64,000 nt of DNA from G963422745 sp963422745 (GCA_963422745.1 OY730477.1:2356001-2420000), one strand, 5' to 3'. Positions 1 to 8,843 are shown, numbered from the stretch's first letter. Translations and numbers: made by a program. Notes: generated from the sequence alone by a model not told the origin.

Positions 1-525
1 CTGCTGCAGAACATGTGGGAGGAGGAAATCGGCGACAGTCGCCATACCGACCTGTTGATTCGTTTCGCCGAAGCGTGCGGCACAACCCGTGAAGCGGTTG
101 TAGATCCCGGGAACATCACCGCGGTGACCCGAGGCCTGCAGTCGTGGTGTTACGCGATCTCCTTCCGCGAGCATTTCGCCGTCGCCACCGCTGCCCTCGT
201 CGTCGGCCTCGAATCGCAAGTACCGAGCATCTACCGCAAGCAACTTCCGCCGTTGCTCGACCGCGATGTCTACGGGTTCACCGAGGACGAGGCGGAGTTC
301 TTCGACCTGCACATCAGCTCCGACGAGATCCACGGCGAGCGGGGTTACCAGATCGTCCTCAAGTACGCCGACACGCCCGAACTCCAGCGGCGCTGCATCG
401 AGATCACACGTGACGGGGCCGACATGCGCTTCGCATACACCAAGGCTCTCTACGACACCTATGTGGCGCCCGATCTCGGCGATTGGACCTCCAATCCCGC
501 AGGCGTTCTTCGCGGCGCGGCCTGA
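1..525 (+). CDS. PqqC/CADD-like heme-oxygenase-fold di-iron protein (5' end outside window)
   Basis: The reading frame is open to the left edge, so the N-terminus is missing; an internal ATG lies at 13. The protein belongs to the TenA/PqqC/iron-containing redox enzyme group (heme-oxygenase-like di-iron oxidases such as CADD and UndA). Counting from the ATG at 13, candidate metal ligands are E4, H11, E67, H100, D104 and H107. The E-x6-H and H-x3-D-x2-H spacings match those I recall for CADD. Ferredoxin and Rieske genes follow directly, which suggests that this is the oxygenase of a small redox operon with its own electron donors. The substrate cannot be read from sequence. The family call is firm and the reaction unknown. 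Confidence 0.8.
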   Translation: MLQNMWEEEIGDSRHTDLLIRFAEACGTTREAVVDPGNITAVTRGLQSWCYAISFREHFAVATAALVVGLESQVPSIYRKQLPPLLDRDVYGFTEDEAEFFDLHISSDEIHGERGYQIVLKYADTPELQRRCIEITRDGADMRFAYTKALYDTYVAPDLGDWTSNPAGVLRGAA

Positions 526-564
526 CCGAATCCCATTGCCGCGGCGGGAACGAAACCGGCCTCG

Positions 565-930
565 ATGCCCACGATCGACTTCCGGACATCGCAGAACAGG
601 GTCGAGTTCTCCGACGGGGAGGAGGTGAACCTGCTGCGCATGGCGCTCAGGCACGACTGCGGCGTTCCATGGAAATGTGCCACAGGGTTGTGCGGAACGG
701 ATCGAGTCCGGATCATCGAGGGCTCGCAGCACCTGAGCCCTCCGAAACGCCGCGAGAGGAAACTGCTCGGCGATCTGGTTGATGATGGCGTCCGCCTCGC
801 CTGTCAGACCTATGTGTCGGGCTCTGTCACGATCGTCTGGGATCCCGACCAAAAGAGCATCGACCAAGACTCACGCGCCGGGAAGCGGCTGCTCGCCCGG
901 TGGCTCGATGCAGCAGATGGCAACCAATGA
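565..930 (+). CDS. [2Fe-2S] ferredoxin with Asp at the third ligand position
   Basis: The 121-residue protein has a plant-type/SdhB-like [2Fe-2S] fold. Around residues 38-46 the sequence is C-A-T-G-L-C-G-T-D, followed by a distal Cys in RLACQTY near residue 80. The usual third Cys (C-x4-C-x2-C) is Asp46, the arrangement known for E. coli SdhB (C-x4-C-x2-D). An extra Cys32 lies six residues before the first ligand. It probably passes electrons to the di-iron protein upstream or from the Rieske protein downstream. It starts 40 bases after the previous gene, and its stop overlaps the next start (ATGA at 927-930), so the three genes form an operon. Confidence 0.85.
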   Translation: MPTIDFRTSQNRVEFSDGEEVNLLRMALRHDCGVPWKCATGLCGTDRVRIIEGSQHLSPPKRRERKLLGDLVDDGVRLACQTYVSGSVTIVWDPDQKSIDQDSRAGKRLLARWLDAADGNQ

Positions 931-1277
931 GCACCGGCGAACGGACGCAGCGTTGGGTCGCGACCGTGGCTGTTGGCGAGCTCAGCAAGCGCCGCAAACT
1001 GAAGGTCGACACCGACATCGGCGAGCTGGTGCTGTTGTGGCACCAAGGATGTCCCTTTGCGCTCGCCAACATCTGCGTGCACCGCGAACGCGAACTCGTC
1101 AACGGAAACGTCTTCGACGGGCGGCTCGTCTGTCCGGGCCATCAATGGGCGTTCGACCTGCGGACCGGATACTGCAAAGAGCGAGAGCGCACCCAACCCG
1201 TCCACGAAACCCGAATCCGAGACGGCATCGTGCAGGTCAACCTCGCCGTGAACACCACCTTGGACCCCGACGGGTGA
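927..1277 (+). CDS. Rieske [2Fe-2S] ferredoxin
   Basis: The 116-residue protein carries both Rieske boxes, C-V-H near residue 50 and C-P-G-H near residue 70, with spacing normal for soluble Rieske ferredoxins of oxygenase systems. The ATG at 927 is chosen over an in-frame ATG at 900 because it overlaps the ferredoxin stop as ATGA, indicating translational coupling. It is a likely electron carrier for the di-iron protein at the left edge. No reductase gene is visible in the window. Confidence 0.85.
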   Translation: MSTGERTQRWVATVAVGELSKRRKLKVDTDIGELVLLWHQGCPFALANICVHRERELVNGNVFDGRLVCPGHQWAFDLRTGYCKERERTQPVHETRIRDGIVQVNLAVNTTLDPDG

Positions 1278-1338
1278 CGCACCTACATTGACGATCAATG
1301 CATCGCATTCTGCGCCAGCTGGCGTCGTGGCGTCTTGC

Positions 1339-1640
1339 TCAGTCAGCCGATTCCGGGAAGCCCTCGGGCCAGATGTCAACGGCATACCCAACGAGCGCGT
1401 CAAGTCGGGGATCAACTCGTCGGCGGTGACAAAAAGATGGAACGCGCCAACCGTGATGCCCTCAACGGTCAAGCGGCGACCCCCACCGTGTTCTGGCAAA
1501 GACTCCCATGTGCCATCGCGGGACACAAGGGCGATTGCTGACGCCAGATCGTGGCGCGAGAAGAGTGCCGCCCCGTCGGCATCAAGTTGGTCAGCGATGT
1601 CTTTCTCTACCGTCGTTCCTACCCGGACCGGTCGACTCAT
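1339..1640 (-). pseudogene. Hypothetical protein, probable frameshift near its 3' end
   Basis: An open frame begins at the ATG at 1640, overlapping the stop of the 64-residue gene upstream (ATGA). Uncorrected, it runs antisense through the Rieske and ferredoxin genes to 810, which is implausible. Adding one base near 1395-1405 moves it into a frame that ends LVGYAVDIWPEGFPESAD at 1339, a natural C-terminus. The corrected product is about 100 residues. I do not recognise the family. The pairing of two short overlapping genes resembles toxin-antitoxin modules, but no diagnostic motif supports that. Confidence 0.35.
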
Positions 1641-1831
1641 CCACCGAGAGCCTGTAGGCGACGACGCTCGAGATCGTCGAGAGACATTCGATTGATGGTT
1701 TCAGATGACAGTCGAGAATCCGAGACTACCTGTAACCGGTCGGCTTGGTGTTCAATATCCTCAGCGGTCGATGCCGCTGGGAAACCGCCGCCGAGTCGTT
1801 CCCTAGGCTCGGGCGTCTTGGGCTTGGCCAT
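1637..1831 (-). CDS. Small hypothetical protein, first gene of an overlapping pair
   Basis: This is a 64-residue charged protein beginning MAKPKTPEPRERLGGG. Its stop overlaps the start of the following minus-strand gene by four bases. It lies between the Rieske operon and the sugar regulon and faces away from the latter. No domain is recognised. The coupling and the sense-looking composition favour a real gene. Confidence 0.4.
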   Translation of the reverse strand: MAKPKTPEPRERLGGGFPAASTAEDIEHQADRLQVVSDSRLSSETINRMSLDDLERRRLQALGG

Positions 1832-1935
1832 GTCCTCACAATAGTCAGCACCCCGACATCGAAATGACCAGCGGCAAGGCAGCCCACCAGATCGGCGCCA
1901 GAACCCCGGCGCAGATCCTCACACCCGCATCTGCC

Positions 1936-1949
1936 TAGAATCGATTCCA
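1936..1949. promoter_or_regulatory. Predicted LacI-family operator upstream of the first SDR
   Basis: TAGAATCGATTCCA, centred on CG, lies 28 bases before the SDR start. It is one of seven near-palindromes of consensus TGGAAACGTTTCCA seen before transcription units between 1.9 and 16.9 kb. The central CG flanked by A/T and a GG...CC frame is typical of LacI-family sites. Confidence 0.6.
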
Positions 1950-1976
1950 GGACCGAGACGCAACCTGGAGGTTGAC

Positions 1977-2744
1977 ATGGCCTGGAATGTCGGAGCGGGT
2001 CTGGATGGCCGAGGCGTAATCGTGACGGGCGCAGCCGGAGGAATGGGCAGACCCGTCGCAGAAGCCTTCGCTGCAGCGGGCGCACGGGTGATGGCCGTCG
2101 ACCTCGATCAGGAGGCGACCGAGGAGGTGGTGAGCACGCTCGACGGCGAGGGTCACATCGCCGCCGGTGTGGATCTGTGCGACCTCTCGGCCCAAAAGGC
2201 GCTCATTGCGCGAGCCGTGGATGAGTTGGGCGGCCTATACGTTCTCGCACATCTCGCCGCGGTGTTGCGACGGCGGGGATCGCTCGGCGAAGTCACAGAG
2301 AACGATTGGGACTTTCAGATCGACACCAACCTGAAGGCATCGTTTTTCCTTTGCAGGCAAGCCGGTGAGGCCATGAAGGCCGCCGGGCAGGGCGGTCGCA
2401 TCATCGCGTACAGCTCCCAAGGATGGTGGACGGGCGGATTCGGCGGTTCGGTGGTCTACGCCGCCTCGAAAGGCGGGATCATCTCCATGGTTCGCGGGCT
2501 GGCGCGGACCCTTGGCCCCGACGGGATCACGGTGAACGCCCTTGCACCGGGGCAGGTGGACACACCGATGCTCATGACCGACCTGGACCCCGCAGTCCTG
2601 CGGCAATTACTCGACGCCACACCACTCGGACGGGTCGGCGCACCCGAGGAGATGGCTGGCCCCACAGTGTTTCTCGCCTCGCAACACGCGTCGTACATAA
2701 CCGGTGCCACACTGAACGTGAGCGGCGGACAGCTCATGTACTGA
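1977..2744 (+). CDS. Short-chain dehydrogenase/reductase
   Basis: This is a classical SDR of 255 residues. The nucleotide-binding TGAAGGMG lies at about residues 17-24, the catalytic Y161-x3-K165 in VVYAASKGG, and the C-terminus has a normal GGQLMY-type end. The ATG is preceded by GGAGG eight bases upstream. A predicted LacI operator lies just before it. In this setting it may be the sugar dehydrogenase (aldose to lactone) or the ketodeoxy-sugar-acid dehydrogenase of a non-phosphorylative pathway. Family certain, substrate inferred. Confidence 0.88.
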   Translation: MAWNVGAGLDGRGVIVTGAAGGMGRPVAEAFAAAGARVMAVDLDQEATEEVVSTLDGEGHIAAGVDLCDLSAQKALIARAVDELGGLYVLAHLAAVLRRRGSLGEVTENDWDFQIDTNLKASFFLCRQAGEAMKAAGQGGRIIAYSSQGWWTGGFGGSVVYAASKGGIISMVRGLARTLGPDGITVNALAPGQVDTPMLMTDLDPAVLRQLLDATPLGRVGAPEEMAGPTVFLASQHASYITGATLNVSGGQLMY

Positions 2745-2774
2745 AGCCCCACAGTTTATGTACTGACGCCCTCT

Positions 2775-2788
2775 TGGCATCGATCCCG
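2775..2788. promoter_or_regulatory. Weak candidate LacI operator
   Basis: TGGCATCGATCCCG, centred on CG, lies 38 bases before the gene at 2827 and resembles a degenerate version of the regulon site. Just before it the segment ATGTACTGA occurs twice (at the SDR stop and 23 bases later), so the leader contains a small duplication. Confidence 0.25.
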
Positions 2789-2826
2789 GATCCTGTACGT
2801 ACCGATCCCATCACAAAGGTGACCTC

Positions 2827-3954
2827 ATGACCAACCGACCTGAACTCGCCATCTCCGGGTCGAGCAGCACACCCACGACGCGCCTGACGTGGTCCGACGA
2901 CATCGACAAGCGGGTCCGGACCGGTGACTGGGCGGATCAGGCCATCTCCACCACCACCAAAGTGATCGAGGCGATCCGATGCGGGGACCGGGAGTCCGCC
3001 GCGCAGCTCCTCGACTACTGGATGGAAGAGGCCAAGGTCGTCTACGTCATCTACCAAGTGTGGTCAGAAGGTTGGCAGGAATACCTGGCGTCTGAGGGTG
3101 TGCCCCAAATCGAGCTCGATGCGGAATTGTCACGCCTGCGGGCACTGCTCGCATTCCCCGACGGCGGTCCGTTCGAGCCGAAGGCCCGCTGGGAGCAGAT
3201 GGCCCGAGAGGCAGGCGAACTCGCCAACCGGCTACGTGCCTATGAGATCACCGAGTCCGAGGCGCTCGCGGCCCTGGATGCGATCCGTGAGTCCTGGCGC
3301 CAACAACACGACCGGGGCGGCGACTTCCAGTCCGGTCTGTTGACCTTCGTCGCCCGACGGTTCGGTGAAGAGGCGGTGGCGGAGGCGTACTCGCACGTGC
3401 TCGAGCCCTACCTTCAGGAACGGTACGCACCGTTCGATGTGCGTCGCCAGCCCTACACCGACACCGTCTTTCGCAACATCTACCTCTCTTTTGAGGCTAT
3501 GCGAGGACATCTCGTCGGCGCCGAGCGAAACGGGGACATGACCTTCGTCGAGGACGACGACAAGATCACCATCGCATTCGACCCGTGCGGCTCGGGCAAC
3601 CGCGGTCAAAGGGGCGACCCGTTCGAGGGGACCGGCTCCCGGTCAGACCCACCCTATGACTTCGGCATCACCACGAAGAAGCACGATTGGGCCTGGAACG
3701 AGGTGGGCGTCTGCTACTACTGCGCCCACTGCTGCTATGCACTCGAGTACTGGCCAGCACACCAGTGGGGTCACCCCATTCGGGTCGTCGACTCGCCGTT
3801 GCATCCCGAAGAGACGACAGGCCCGGAGCCGAAAAAGTGCACATGGACCGTCTACAAGTCTCTTGAGGCGATCCCCGAGGAGTCTTACGTCCGGATCGGG
3901 CTCACCAAGCCCGGCTCGGCGCCGACCGACATCAACGGAGATGACGAGTCCTAA
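2827..3954 (+). CDS. Unrecognised Cys/His-rich protein, paralogue of the gene at 16993
   Basis: The 375-residue soluble protein has no signal peptide. The N-terminal 230 residues look helical. The C-terminal part carries a block shared with the paralogue at 16993-18111: EAMRGHL, a GD...DD-K segment, FDPCGSG, a GVCYYCAHC motif and C-T-W-x2-YK. The conserved Cys and His (C in DPCGSG, C-x2-C-x2-H-C-type cluster, C in CTW) suggest a metal or Fe-S site. It sits between the SDR and the ABC importer in the sugar regulon. I cannot assign a family or reaction. Its last codons lie inside a 67-bp tandem repeat. Confidence 0.7.
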   Translation: MTNRPELAISGSSSTPTTRLTWSDDIDKRVRTGDWADQAISTTTKVIEAIRCGDRESAAQLLDYWMEEAKVVYVIYQVWSEGWQEYLASEGVPQIELDAELSRLRALLAFPDGGPFEPKARWEQMAREAGELANRLRAYEITESEALAALDAIRESWRQQHDRGGDFQSGLLTFVARRFGEEAVAEAYSHVLEPYLQERYAPFDVRRQPYTDTVFRNIYLSFEAMRGHLVGAERNGDMTFVEDDDKITIAFDPCGSGNRGQRGDPFEGTGSRSDPPYDFGITTKKHDWAWNEVGVCYYCAHCCYALEYWPAHQWGHPIRVVDSPLHPEETTGPEPKKCTWTVYKSLEAIPEESYVRIGLTKPGSAPTDINGDDES

Positions 3955-4066
3955 GGCCGCTGCGAACCCGTCGTAGTCATGCTCTCCCACCCCCACCTCT
4001 TCGGGAGATGACGAGTCCTAAGGCCGCTCCGAACCCGTCGTAGTCATGCTCTCCCATCCCCCACCT
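3937..4066 (+). repeat. 67-bp tandem duplication spanning a stop codon
   Basis: The segment from 3937 to 4003, which contains the end and TAA of the preceding gene, is repeated at 4004-4066 with one substitution and one inserted base. The second copy is outside the gene. Each unit can form an imperfect hairpin (GGAGATGAC against GTCATGCTCTCC). Three other loci in the window have repeats of nearly the same period. Confidence 0.9.
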
Positions 4067-4158
4067 CATGGATGGTTGACCGAACAATGGTTCTCGATCG
4101 GCATGCGCGATGGGGTCTGCGCAATTGCCGGTTGTGCGGTTGTGTTTGTGGATCCCAC

Positions 4159-4199
4159 TTGACCTAGCCGTGCGCCGTGGCATACTGGAATCGTATCCA
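4159..4199 (+). promoter_or_regulatory. Promoter with overlapping LacI-type operator for the sugar ABC operon
   Basis: TTGACC (4159-4164) and CATACT (4181-4186) with a 16-base spacer make a plausible sigma-70 promoter. The palindrome TGGAATCGTATCCA (4186-4199) begins at the last -10 base and would cover the transcription start, a classic repression geometry. The substrate-binding protein gene begins 41 bases downstream. Confidence 0.6.
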
Positions 4200-4240
4200 G
4201 GAACGGAACCAGCGGCCGACGCCGGGTGGGGAGGACAACA

Positions 4241-5191
4241 ATGAGCAAGACCCTTCGATGGATGATCGCCGTCTTGGCGGTCTTCGGTGTCGTCGCCGCC
4301 TCATGCGGTGGCGACGACGACTCCGGCACGGTCGGTTACATCTCGCTGGGCGACTCCGTCCCGTTCGTGAAGCTGGTCTCCGACTCGATCATCGAACAAG
4401 CGGAGGCCGAGGGCGTTGACCTGGTCTTCTGTGACTCCGAGATCGATGCGGCCAAGGCGCTGGAGTGCGCACAGCTCTTCGACACCCGCGATGTCGAGGT
4501 CGTTCTCAACTTCCAGGTGGATCAGCAGTCCAGCCCTGAGATCTGCGCCGCCTACGGCGATGTCCCGACCATCGCCATCGACATCGTGCAGGAGCCCTGT
4601 CAGGTGGCCTTCATGGGTGCGGACAATAGTGGCGCTGGCGAACTCGCCGGTTCCGCCCTGGGCGAGTTTTTCGCCACGGAATTTGACTGTGAGTACGACG
4701 CCTATGTGTCGCTGGAGTCCACCGCCGCCGGTGATGCCAACGCCGACCGCATGGGCGGCTATCGCACCGGGTTCTCCCAGCACTGCCCGATCGCCAATGA
4801 GCGGGTCCTCGACGGCGCAGACCGCACCGACTCCGCTCTGGAGCAGATGACCGACCTGTTGTCGGCGCTGCCCGGCGAGCGAATCGCTGTAGTCGCGATC
4901 AACGAGGACGGGATCCTCGGTGCCATCGCCGCGGCTCGAACGCTCGGCCGTGACGGCGACCTGTACTACTCCGGTCAGGGCACGGATCCCAGCATCTGGT
5001 GCGATGTCCGCGACAACCCCAACTACATCGCCTCGACTGCGTATTTCCCGGAGCGGTACGGCGAGATCCTGATCCCCGCCGCCAAGGCGATCCTCGCCGG
5101 TGAAGATGTGGACGAACTCCTGTTCACCCAGCATGAGATCATCACCTCCGAGAACATCGAGGACATCTACGACGTGACAGACTGCGGCTGA
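4241..5191 (+). CDS. Sugar ABC transporter substrate-binding lipoprotein (RbsB/periplasmic-binding type 1)
   Basis: The 316-residue protein starts with a lipoprotein signal: MSKTLRWMIAVLAVFGVVAAS then Cys, followed by a GGDDD linker. The mature part has the pattern of ribose/galactose-type binding proteins. The ATG at 4241 is preferred to an in-frame GTG at 4226 because GGGGAGG lies just upstream. It is the first gene of a binding protein-ATPase-permease set. It captures the sugar outside the membrane. Ligand unknown, probably the L-fucose/L-rhamnose-like substrate of the cluster. Confidence 0.9.
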   Translation: MSKTLRWMIAVLAVFGVVAASCGGDDDSGTVGYISLGDSVPFVKLVSDSIIEQAEAEGVDLVFCDSEIDAAKALECAQLFDTRDVEVVLNFQVDQQSSPEICAAYGDVPTIAIDIVQEPCQVAFMGADNSGAGELAGSALGEFFATEFDCEYDAYVSLESTAAGDANADRMGGYRTGFSQHCPIANERVLDGADRTDSALEQMTDLLSALPGERIAVVAINEDGILGAIAAARTLGRDGDLYYSGQGTDPSIWCDVRDNPNYIASTAYFPERYGEILIPAAKAILAGEDVDELLFTQHEIITSENIEDIYDVTDCG

Positions 5192-5224
5192 GACGCCCAT
5201 CGGCTTGGCGCGAGGGACCATCGG

Positions 5225-6757
5225 GTGAGCGACCCTCGACGCAAAGATGGGCGCGCCGTGGCCGCCGTGGCGACACCGATCGTCTCGACGGACGGCATCT
5301 GCAAGTCCTTCGGCGGGGTCGAAGTCCTCAAGGGCATCGATCTCGAAGCCCGGGCCGGTTCCATTCTCGCTCTTCTGGGAGAGAACGGAGCCGGGAAGTC
5401 CACCCTCGTGAAGATCATCGTCGGCGATTACACGCCGACAGCGGGCTCGGTCGTGATAGACGGCGTAACCCACGCGCAGCTCACGCCGGTCGAATCCGGC
5501 GACGCTGGCATCTCGATGATCGCCCAGGAATTCAACGACGCGCCCACCCTGACCGTGGCGGAGAACATCTCCCTCGGTCGACTGCCGAACCGTCACGGGT
5601 TCGTCAACTGGCGCGAGGTGGAGCGGCGGGCTCGTCAGGTCCTCGCTTCACTCGAAGCCGAGATCGACGTGAAGTCCGAGGTGTCGTCGCTCACCATAGG
5701 CGAGCGTCAGTTCGTGGAGATTGCCAGGGCACTCGGCAACGAAGCCCGTGTCCTCATTCTCGACGAGCCGACCGCTGCGCTCTCCCAGCACGAAGCGGAC
5801 ATTCTCTTCGAACGGGTTCGCCGGCTGCGTGACCAGGGCAAAGCCATCGTCTACATCACCCACCGCCTAGACGAGGTGTTCGCACTCTCGGACCGCGTCC
5901 AAGTGCTGCGTGACGGAGAAACGGCCCTGCTCGAGGACACCGCCGATGTCGACCGCAGCCGACTGGTGGCCGCGATGGTGGGCCGCCACGACGTGGTCAC
6001 CGGCCGACCACCGGCATCCGACGCGAAGATCGGTGATGTGGCGCTGCGCTGGCGTTGCGCCACGAGTCACCGTAGCTTCACCGACATCGACATCGAGGTG
6101 CGTACAGGCGAGGTGGTAGCCCTGTACGGGAAACTCGGTTCGGGCGCGCTCAATGTCGGCCGTAGTGCGTTCGGGCTGGAGACCATCGGCTCCGGGACCC
6201 TCGAGGTCGGTGGTGAGCCCGTCGAGCTAGCCAACCCGGTCGAGGCAGTCGCCCACGGCATCGGTTTCCTCAGCGAGGACCGCAAGGTCGGTGGCGCGTT
6301 CTCGACGCGACCGATCGGTGAGAACGTCGCCGTGGCCTCCTGGCCGAGGCTCGCCTCGAACGGGATCCTGACCACTGATGTCGAACAGCGGGCACTGGAC
6401 CGGTGGTACGACCGACTCGCAATCCGCAGCAGCGGCCGTGCGGCCCAACCCATGCAGGAGCTGTCGGGCGGGAACCAGCAGAAGGTCCTGGTGTCGCGCT
6501 GGCTGGAACGAGAAGCGGACGTGCTCGTGCTGCTCGAACCCACCCGGGGCGTCGACGTCGGCGCCAGGGCGGATCTTTACAAGGTCCTGCGCCAACTCGC
6601 CGCCGACGGAACCGCGATCCTGATCGTGACCTCTGACTACGAAGAGGTCATCGCGGTTGCCGACCGCTCCTATGTCATCGCCAAGGGCCGAACAACCGCG
6701 GAACTCGACAGCAACGAGATCGACATGAACACACTGCTGACCCATGCCGGTGGCTGA
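5225..6757 (+). CDS. Sugar ABC transporter ATP-binding protein (RbsA/XylG type, two ABC domains)
   Basis: The 510-residue protein has two ABC cassettes. The first has Walker A GENGAGKST, a signature-like LTIGERQ, Walker B LILDEPTAALS and the H-loop YITHRLDE. The second has a degenerate Walker A (GKLGSGALN), an intact LSGGNQQK signature and LLEPTRGVD. This asymmetry is normal for ribose-type ATPases. GTG start at 5225, 33 bases after the binding-protein gene. It energises uptake with the permease that follows. Confidence 0.92.
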   Translation: MSDPRRKDGRAVAAVATPIVSTDGICKSFGGVEVLKGIDLEARAGSILALLGENGAGKSTLVKIIVGDYTPTAGSVVIDGVTHAQLTPVESGDAGISMIAQEFNDAPTLTVAENISLGRLPNRHGFVNWREVERRARQVLASLEAEIDVKSEVSSLTIGERQFVEIARALGNEARVLILDEPTAALSQHEADILFERVRRLRDQGKAIVYITHRLDEVFALSDRVQVLRDGETALLEDTADVDRSRLVAAMVGRHDVVTGRPPASDAKIGDVALRWRCATSHRSFTDIDIEVRTGEVVALYGKLGSGALNVGRSAFGLETIGSGTLEVGGEPVELANPVEAVAHGIGFLSEDRKVGGAFSTRPIGENVAVASWPRLASNGILTTDVEQRALDRWYDRLAIRSSGRAAQPMQELSGGNQQKVLVSRWLEREADVLVLLEPTRGVDVGARADLYKVLRQLAADGTAILIVTSDYEEVIAVADRSYVIAKGRTTAELDSNEIDMNTLLTHAGG

Positions 6758-6799
6758 GCGCTACACCCTCAGCCCGGTGAATCCGCGCAAAGGGACGAT

Positions 6800-7840
6800 A
6801 TGACGGGCACGAAGACCAGCGAGGATCAAGCATCGCCGCGCCGCGCTCCGGGCGCACCGAGCCGTCTGACGACGGCGATCGCCCGACTACCCGAAACCGC
6901 CGCACTCCTGGCGGTGCTCGTCTGCCTCATCATCTACTTCTCGGCGAGATCGCAGTTCTTCTTCGATTTCGACAACTTCGTCAACATCGCCCAGAACTCG
7001 GCGGTTGTCGGGATCATCGCGATGCCAGCCACGATGCTCCTGATCGGTGGCCAGGTCGACCTCTCGGTCGGTTCTGTCGCCGGACTGCTTGGGATGACCA
7101 TGGCCGTCACGACGACGGCGACCAACGCCGACACCACGCCCTACGGTCTGGGCGTCGGTATCGGCCTCGCCGTCCTGATCACGATCACAGTGGCATTGGC
7201 GATCGGGATCTTTAACGGTTTCGCCGTAACCAAGATCGGCTTGAACTCGCTTATCGTCACACTGGGCGGCCTGGCGATGTTCAGAGGTCTGACAAAGGTC
7301 CTCGGGGACGGTCAGACCATCCGACTCAATGGCTTCGGAGAACTGGGTGTCAGCCGCCCGCTGTTCGACATACCCATTCCCGTCTACATCTTCATCGGGG
7401 TCTCCGTCGCCTGCCATCTCCTGTTGAGATACACGGTGTACGGACGATCGATTTACGCTGTCGGCTCGAACCCGCAAGCCGCCCGTCTCGCCGGTATCAG
7501 GACCGATCGCGTTTTGTTCATCGCCTTCGTTCTGACGGCGCTCGCAGTCGCTCTCGCCGCGATGATCCGAGTGTCGCAGATCGGCAGCGCCTCAACGAAC
7601 GCCGGTTCCGGTTTCGAACTCACAGTCGTGACGGCCATTATCCTCGGGGGCGCAAGCCTCTCGGGTGGTCGCGGTTCGATCGCCGGTACTTTCCTCGCTC
7701 TATTGGTGCTCAACACATTGGAGAACGGTCTCATCCAGACCGACGTCCCCTCCTTTTGGATCGAGTTCAGCGAGGGCGCCCTGCTGATCATCGCCGTGTC
7801 CTTCGACAGGCTCCGGGTCCGCCTCGGCGGCGCCGAATAG
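6800..7840 (+). CDS. Sugar ABC transporter permease (RbsC type)
   Basis: The 346-residue membrane protein has about eight to ten hydrophobic segments. The BPD_transp_2 hallmarks are present: GQVDLSVGSVAG in the first third, a GxFNGFAVTKIGLNSLIVTLG segment and GGASLSGGRGSIAGT near the C-terminus. A charged cytoplasmic N-terminus of about 35 residues precedes the first helix. It is the last gene of the importer, with a single permease subunit presumably acting as a homodimer. Confidence 0.92.
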   Translation: MTGTKTSEDQASPRRAPGAPSRLTTAIARLPETAALLAVLVCLIIYFSARSQFFFDFDNFVNIAQNSAVVGIIAMPATMLLIGGQVDLSVGSVAGLLGMTMAVTTTATNADTTPYGLGVGIGLAVLITITVALAIGIFNGFAVTKIGLNSLIVTLGGLAMFRGLTKVLGDGQTIRLNGFGELGVSRPLFDIPIPVYIFIGVSVACHLLLRYTVYGRSIYAVGSNPQAARLAGIRTDRVLFIAFVLTALAVALAAMIRVSQIGSASTNAGSGFELTVVTAIILGGASLSGGRGSIAGTFLALLVLNTLENGLIQTDVPSFWIEFSEGALLIIAVSFDRLRVRLGGAE

Positions 7841-7897
7841 CGGTTACGCCGACGCCGTGACATCCGGACTGCCCGGCAGTTACCAAGATAGCAGTCC

Positions 7898-7911
7898 TGG
7901 AAACGATTCGA
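7898..7911. promoter_or_regulatory. Predicted LacI-family operator before the lactonase gene
   Basis: TGGAAACGATTCGA matches the regulon consensus at 12 of 14 positions. It lies 45 bases before the amidohydrolase ATG and 58 bases after the permease stop, so the lactonase has its own regulated start. Confidence 0.6.
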
Positions 7912-7955
7912 CTACTGTGGGACCGACAGACCCGAACCGAGGAGAGCGAGTACCG

Positions 7956-8843
7956 ATGGCCGACCGACTCGACTTTGTCGACACCCATGTCCATTTCTGG
8001 GAACGTCCCCACGACAAGCTCGTTTGGGCGTGGTTGGCCGACGACGCCATCCATCCCCAGCTCGGCAGGATCACCAAGCTCAAGGTACTCCGGAGTTACT
8101 CCGAGCCCCACCTGCGCGAGGACACCACCGATCTGAACGTCACGAAAATCGTCCACGTCCAGGCCGCGATCGGCTCCGCAGATCCGGTCGACGAGACCGC
8201 CTGGCTCCAGGAGATCGCAGACCGCACCGGCTGGCCTAACGGGATCACCGGTGATGCAAGGCTGCAGAGCCCCGATGTCGAGGGCACCATCGAGCGCCAC
8301 TGCGAGTACGCCAACATGCGGGGTCTGAGGGATTTCGGCGAGGGCGACTACCTGGTGGACCCCGACTTCCACCGTGGCTATGCACTTCTAGAGAAGTACG
8401 ACCTGGTTTTCGACTTGGACTGCACCTTCGAGAACATGTCCAAAGCCGCGGATCTGGCCCGCTCATTCCCGAACATCACCCTCATACTCGACCATGCGGG
8501 GTTTCCCCAGGATCGCACCGATGATTACCTGCAGAACTGGAGAGAAGGCATGGTCGCGCTGGCCGAACCCGACAACACGGTCGTCAAGATCTCCGGGCTG
8601 GGGATGGGCGACTACATGGCCGGCGGGTGCTGGACCGTCGACACCATCGGACCGTACGTGATGGGCTGTATCGAGGCATTCGGCGTCGAGCGCTCCTTCT
8701 TCGGCAGCAACTGGCCGGTCGACAGGATGTACTCCACATACGAGACCCTGCTGGACGCCTACCTGGAGATCATCTCGGTATTCTCACACGACGAGAAGAC
8801 GGCGCTGCTTTCGTCGAACGCGGAGAGGGTCTACCGGATCTGA
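7956..8843 (+). CDS. Amidohydrolase-family sugar lactonase (L-fuconolactonase-like, COG3618)
   Basis: The 295-residue TIM-barrel protein of the Amidohydro_2 family has DTHVHFW at the N-terminus, ARLQSP and MRGLRDF in the middle, ILDHAGFP, VKISGLG and a C-terminal FGSNWPVDR. This set of motifs is typical of the lactonase subgroup that opens L-fucono- or rhamnonolactones. ATG 7956 is chosen for its GGAG ribosome site 14 bases upstream; an in-frame start at 7857 would include the operator. It would act between the sugar dehydrogenase and the acid dehydratase. Confidence 0.85.
   Translation: MADRLDFVDTHVHFWERPHDKLVWAWLADDAIHPQLGRITKLKVLRSYSEPHLREDTTDLNVTKIVHVQAAIGSADPVDETAWLQEIADRTGWPNGITGDARLQSPDVEGTIERHCEYANMRGLRDFGEGDYLVDPDFHRGYALLEKYDLVFDLDCTFENMSKAADLARSFPNITLILDHAGFPQDRTDDYLQNWREGMVALAEPDNTVVKISGLGMGDYMAGGCWTVDTIGPYVMGCIEAFGVERSFFGSNWPVDRMYSTYETLLDAYLEIISVFSHDEKTALLSSNAERVYRI

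Noticed and set aside
810..1338. C-terminal extension of the minus-strand frame from 1640
   Set aside because: Runs antisense through the Rieske and ferredoxin genes; a one-base correction gives a natural stop at 1339.
4301..5596. 431-residue minus-strand reading frame
   Set aside because: Antisense to the sugar-binding lipoprotein and ATPase genes, which have clear domains, signal peptide and ribosome site; high-GC codon structure creates such shadows.
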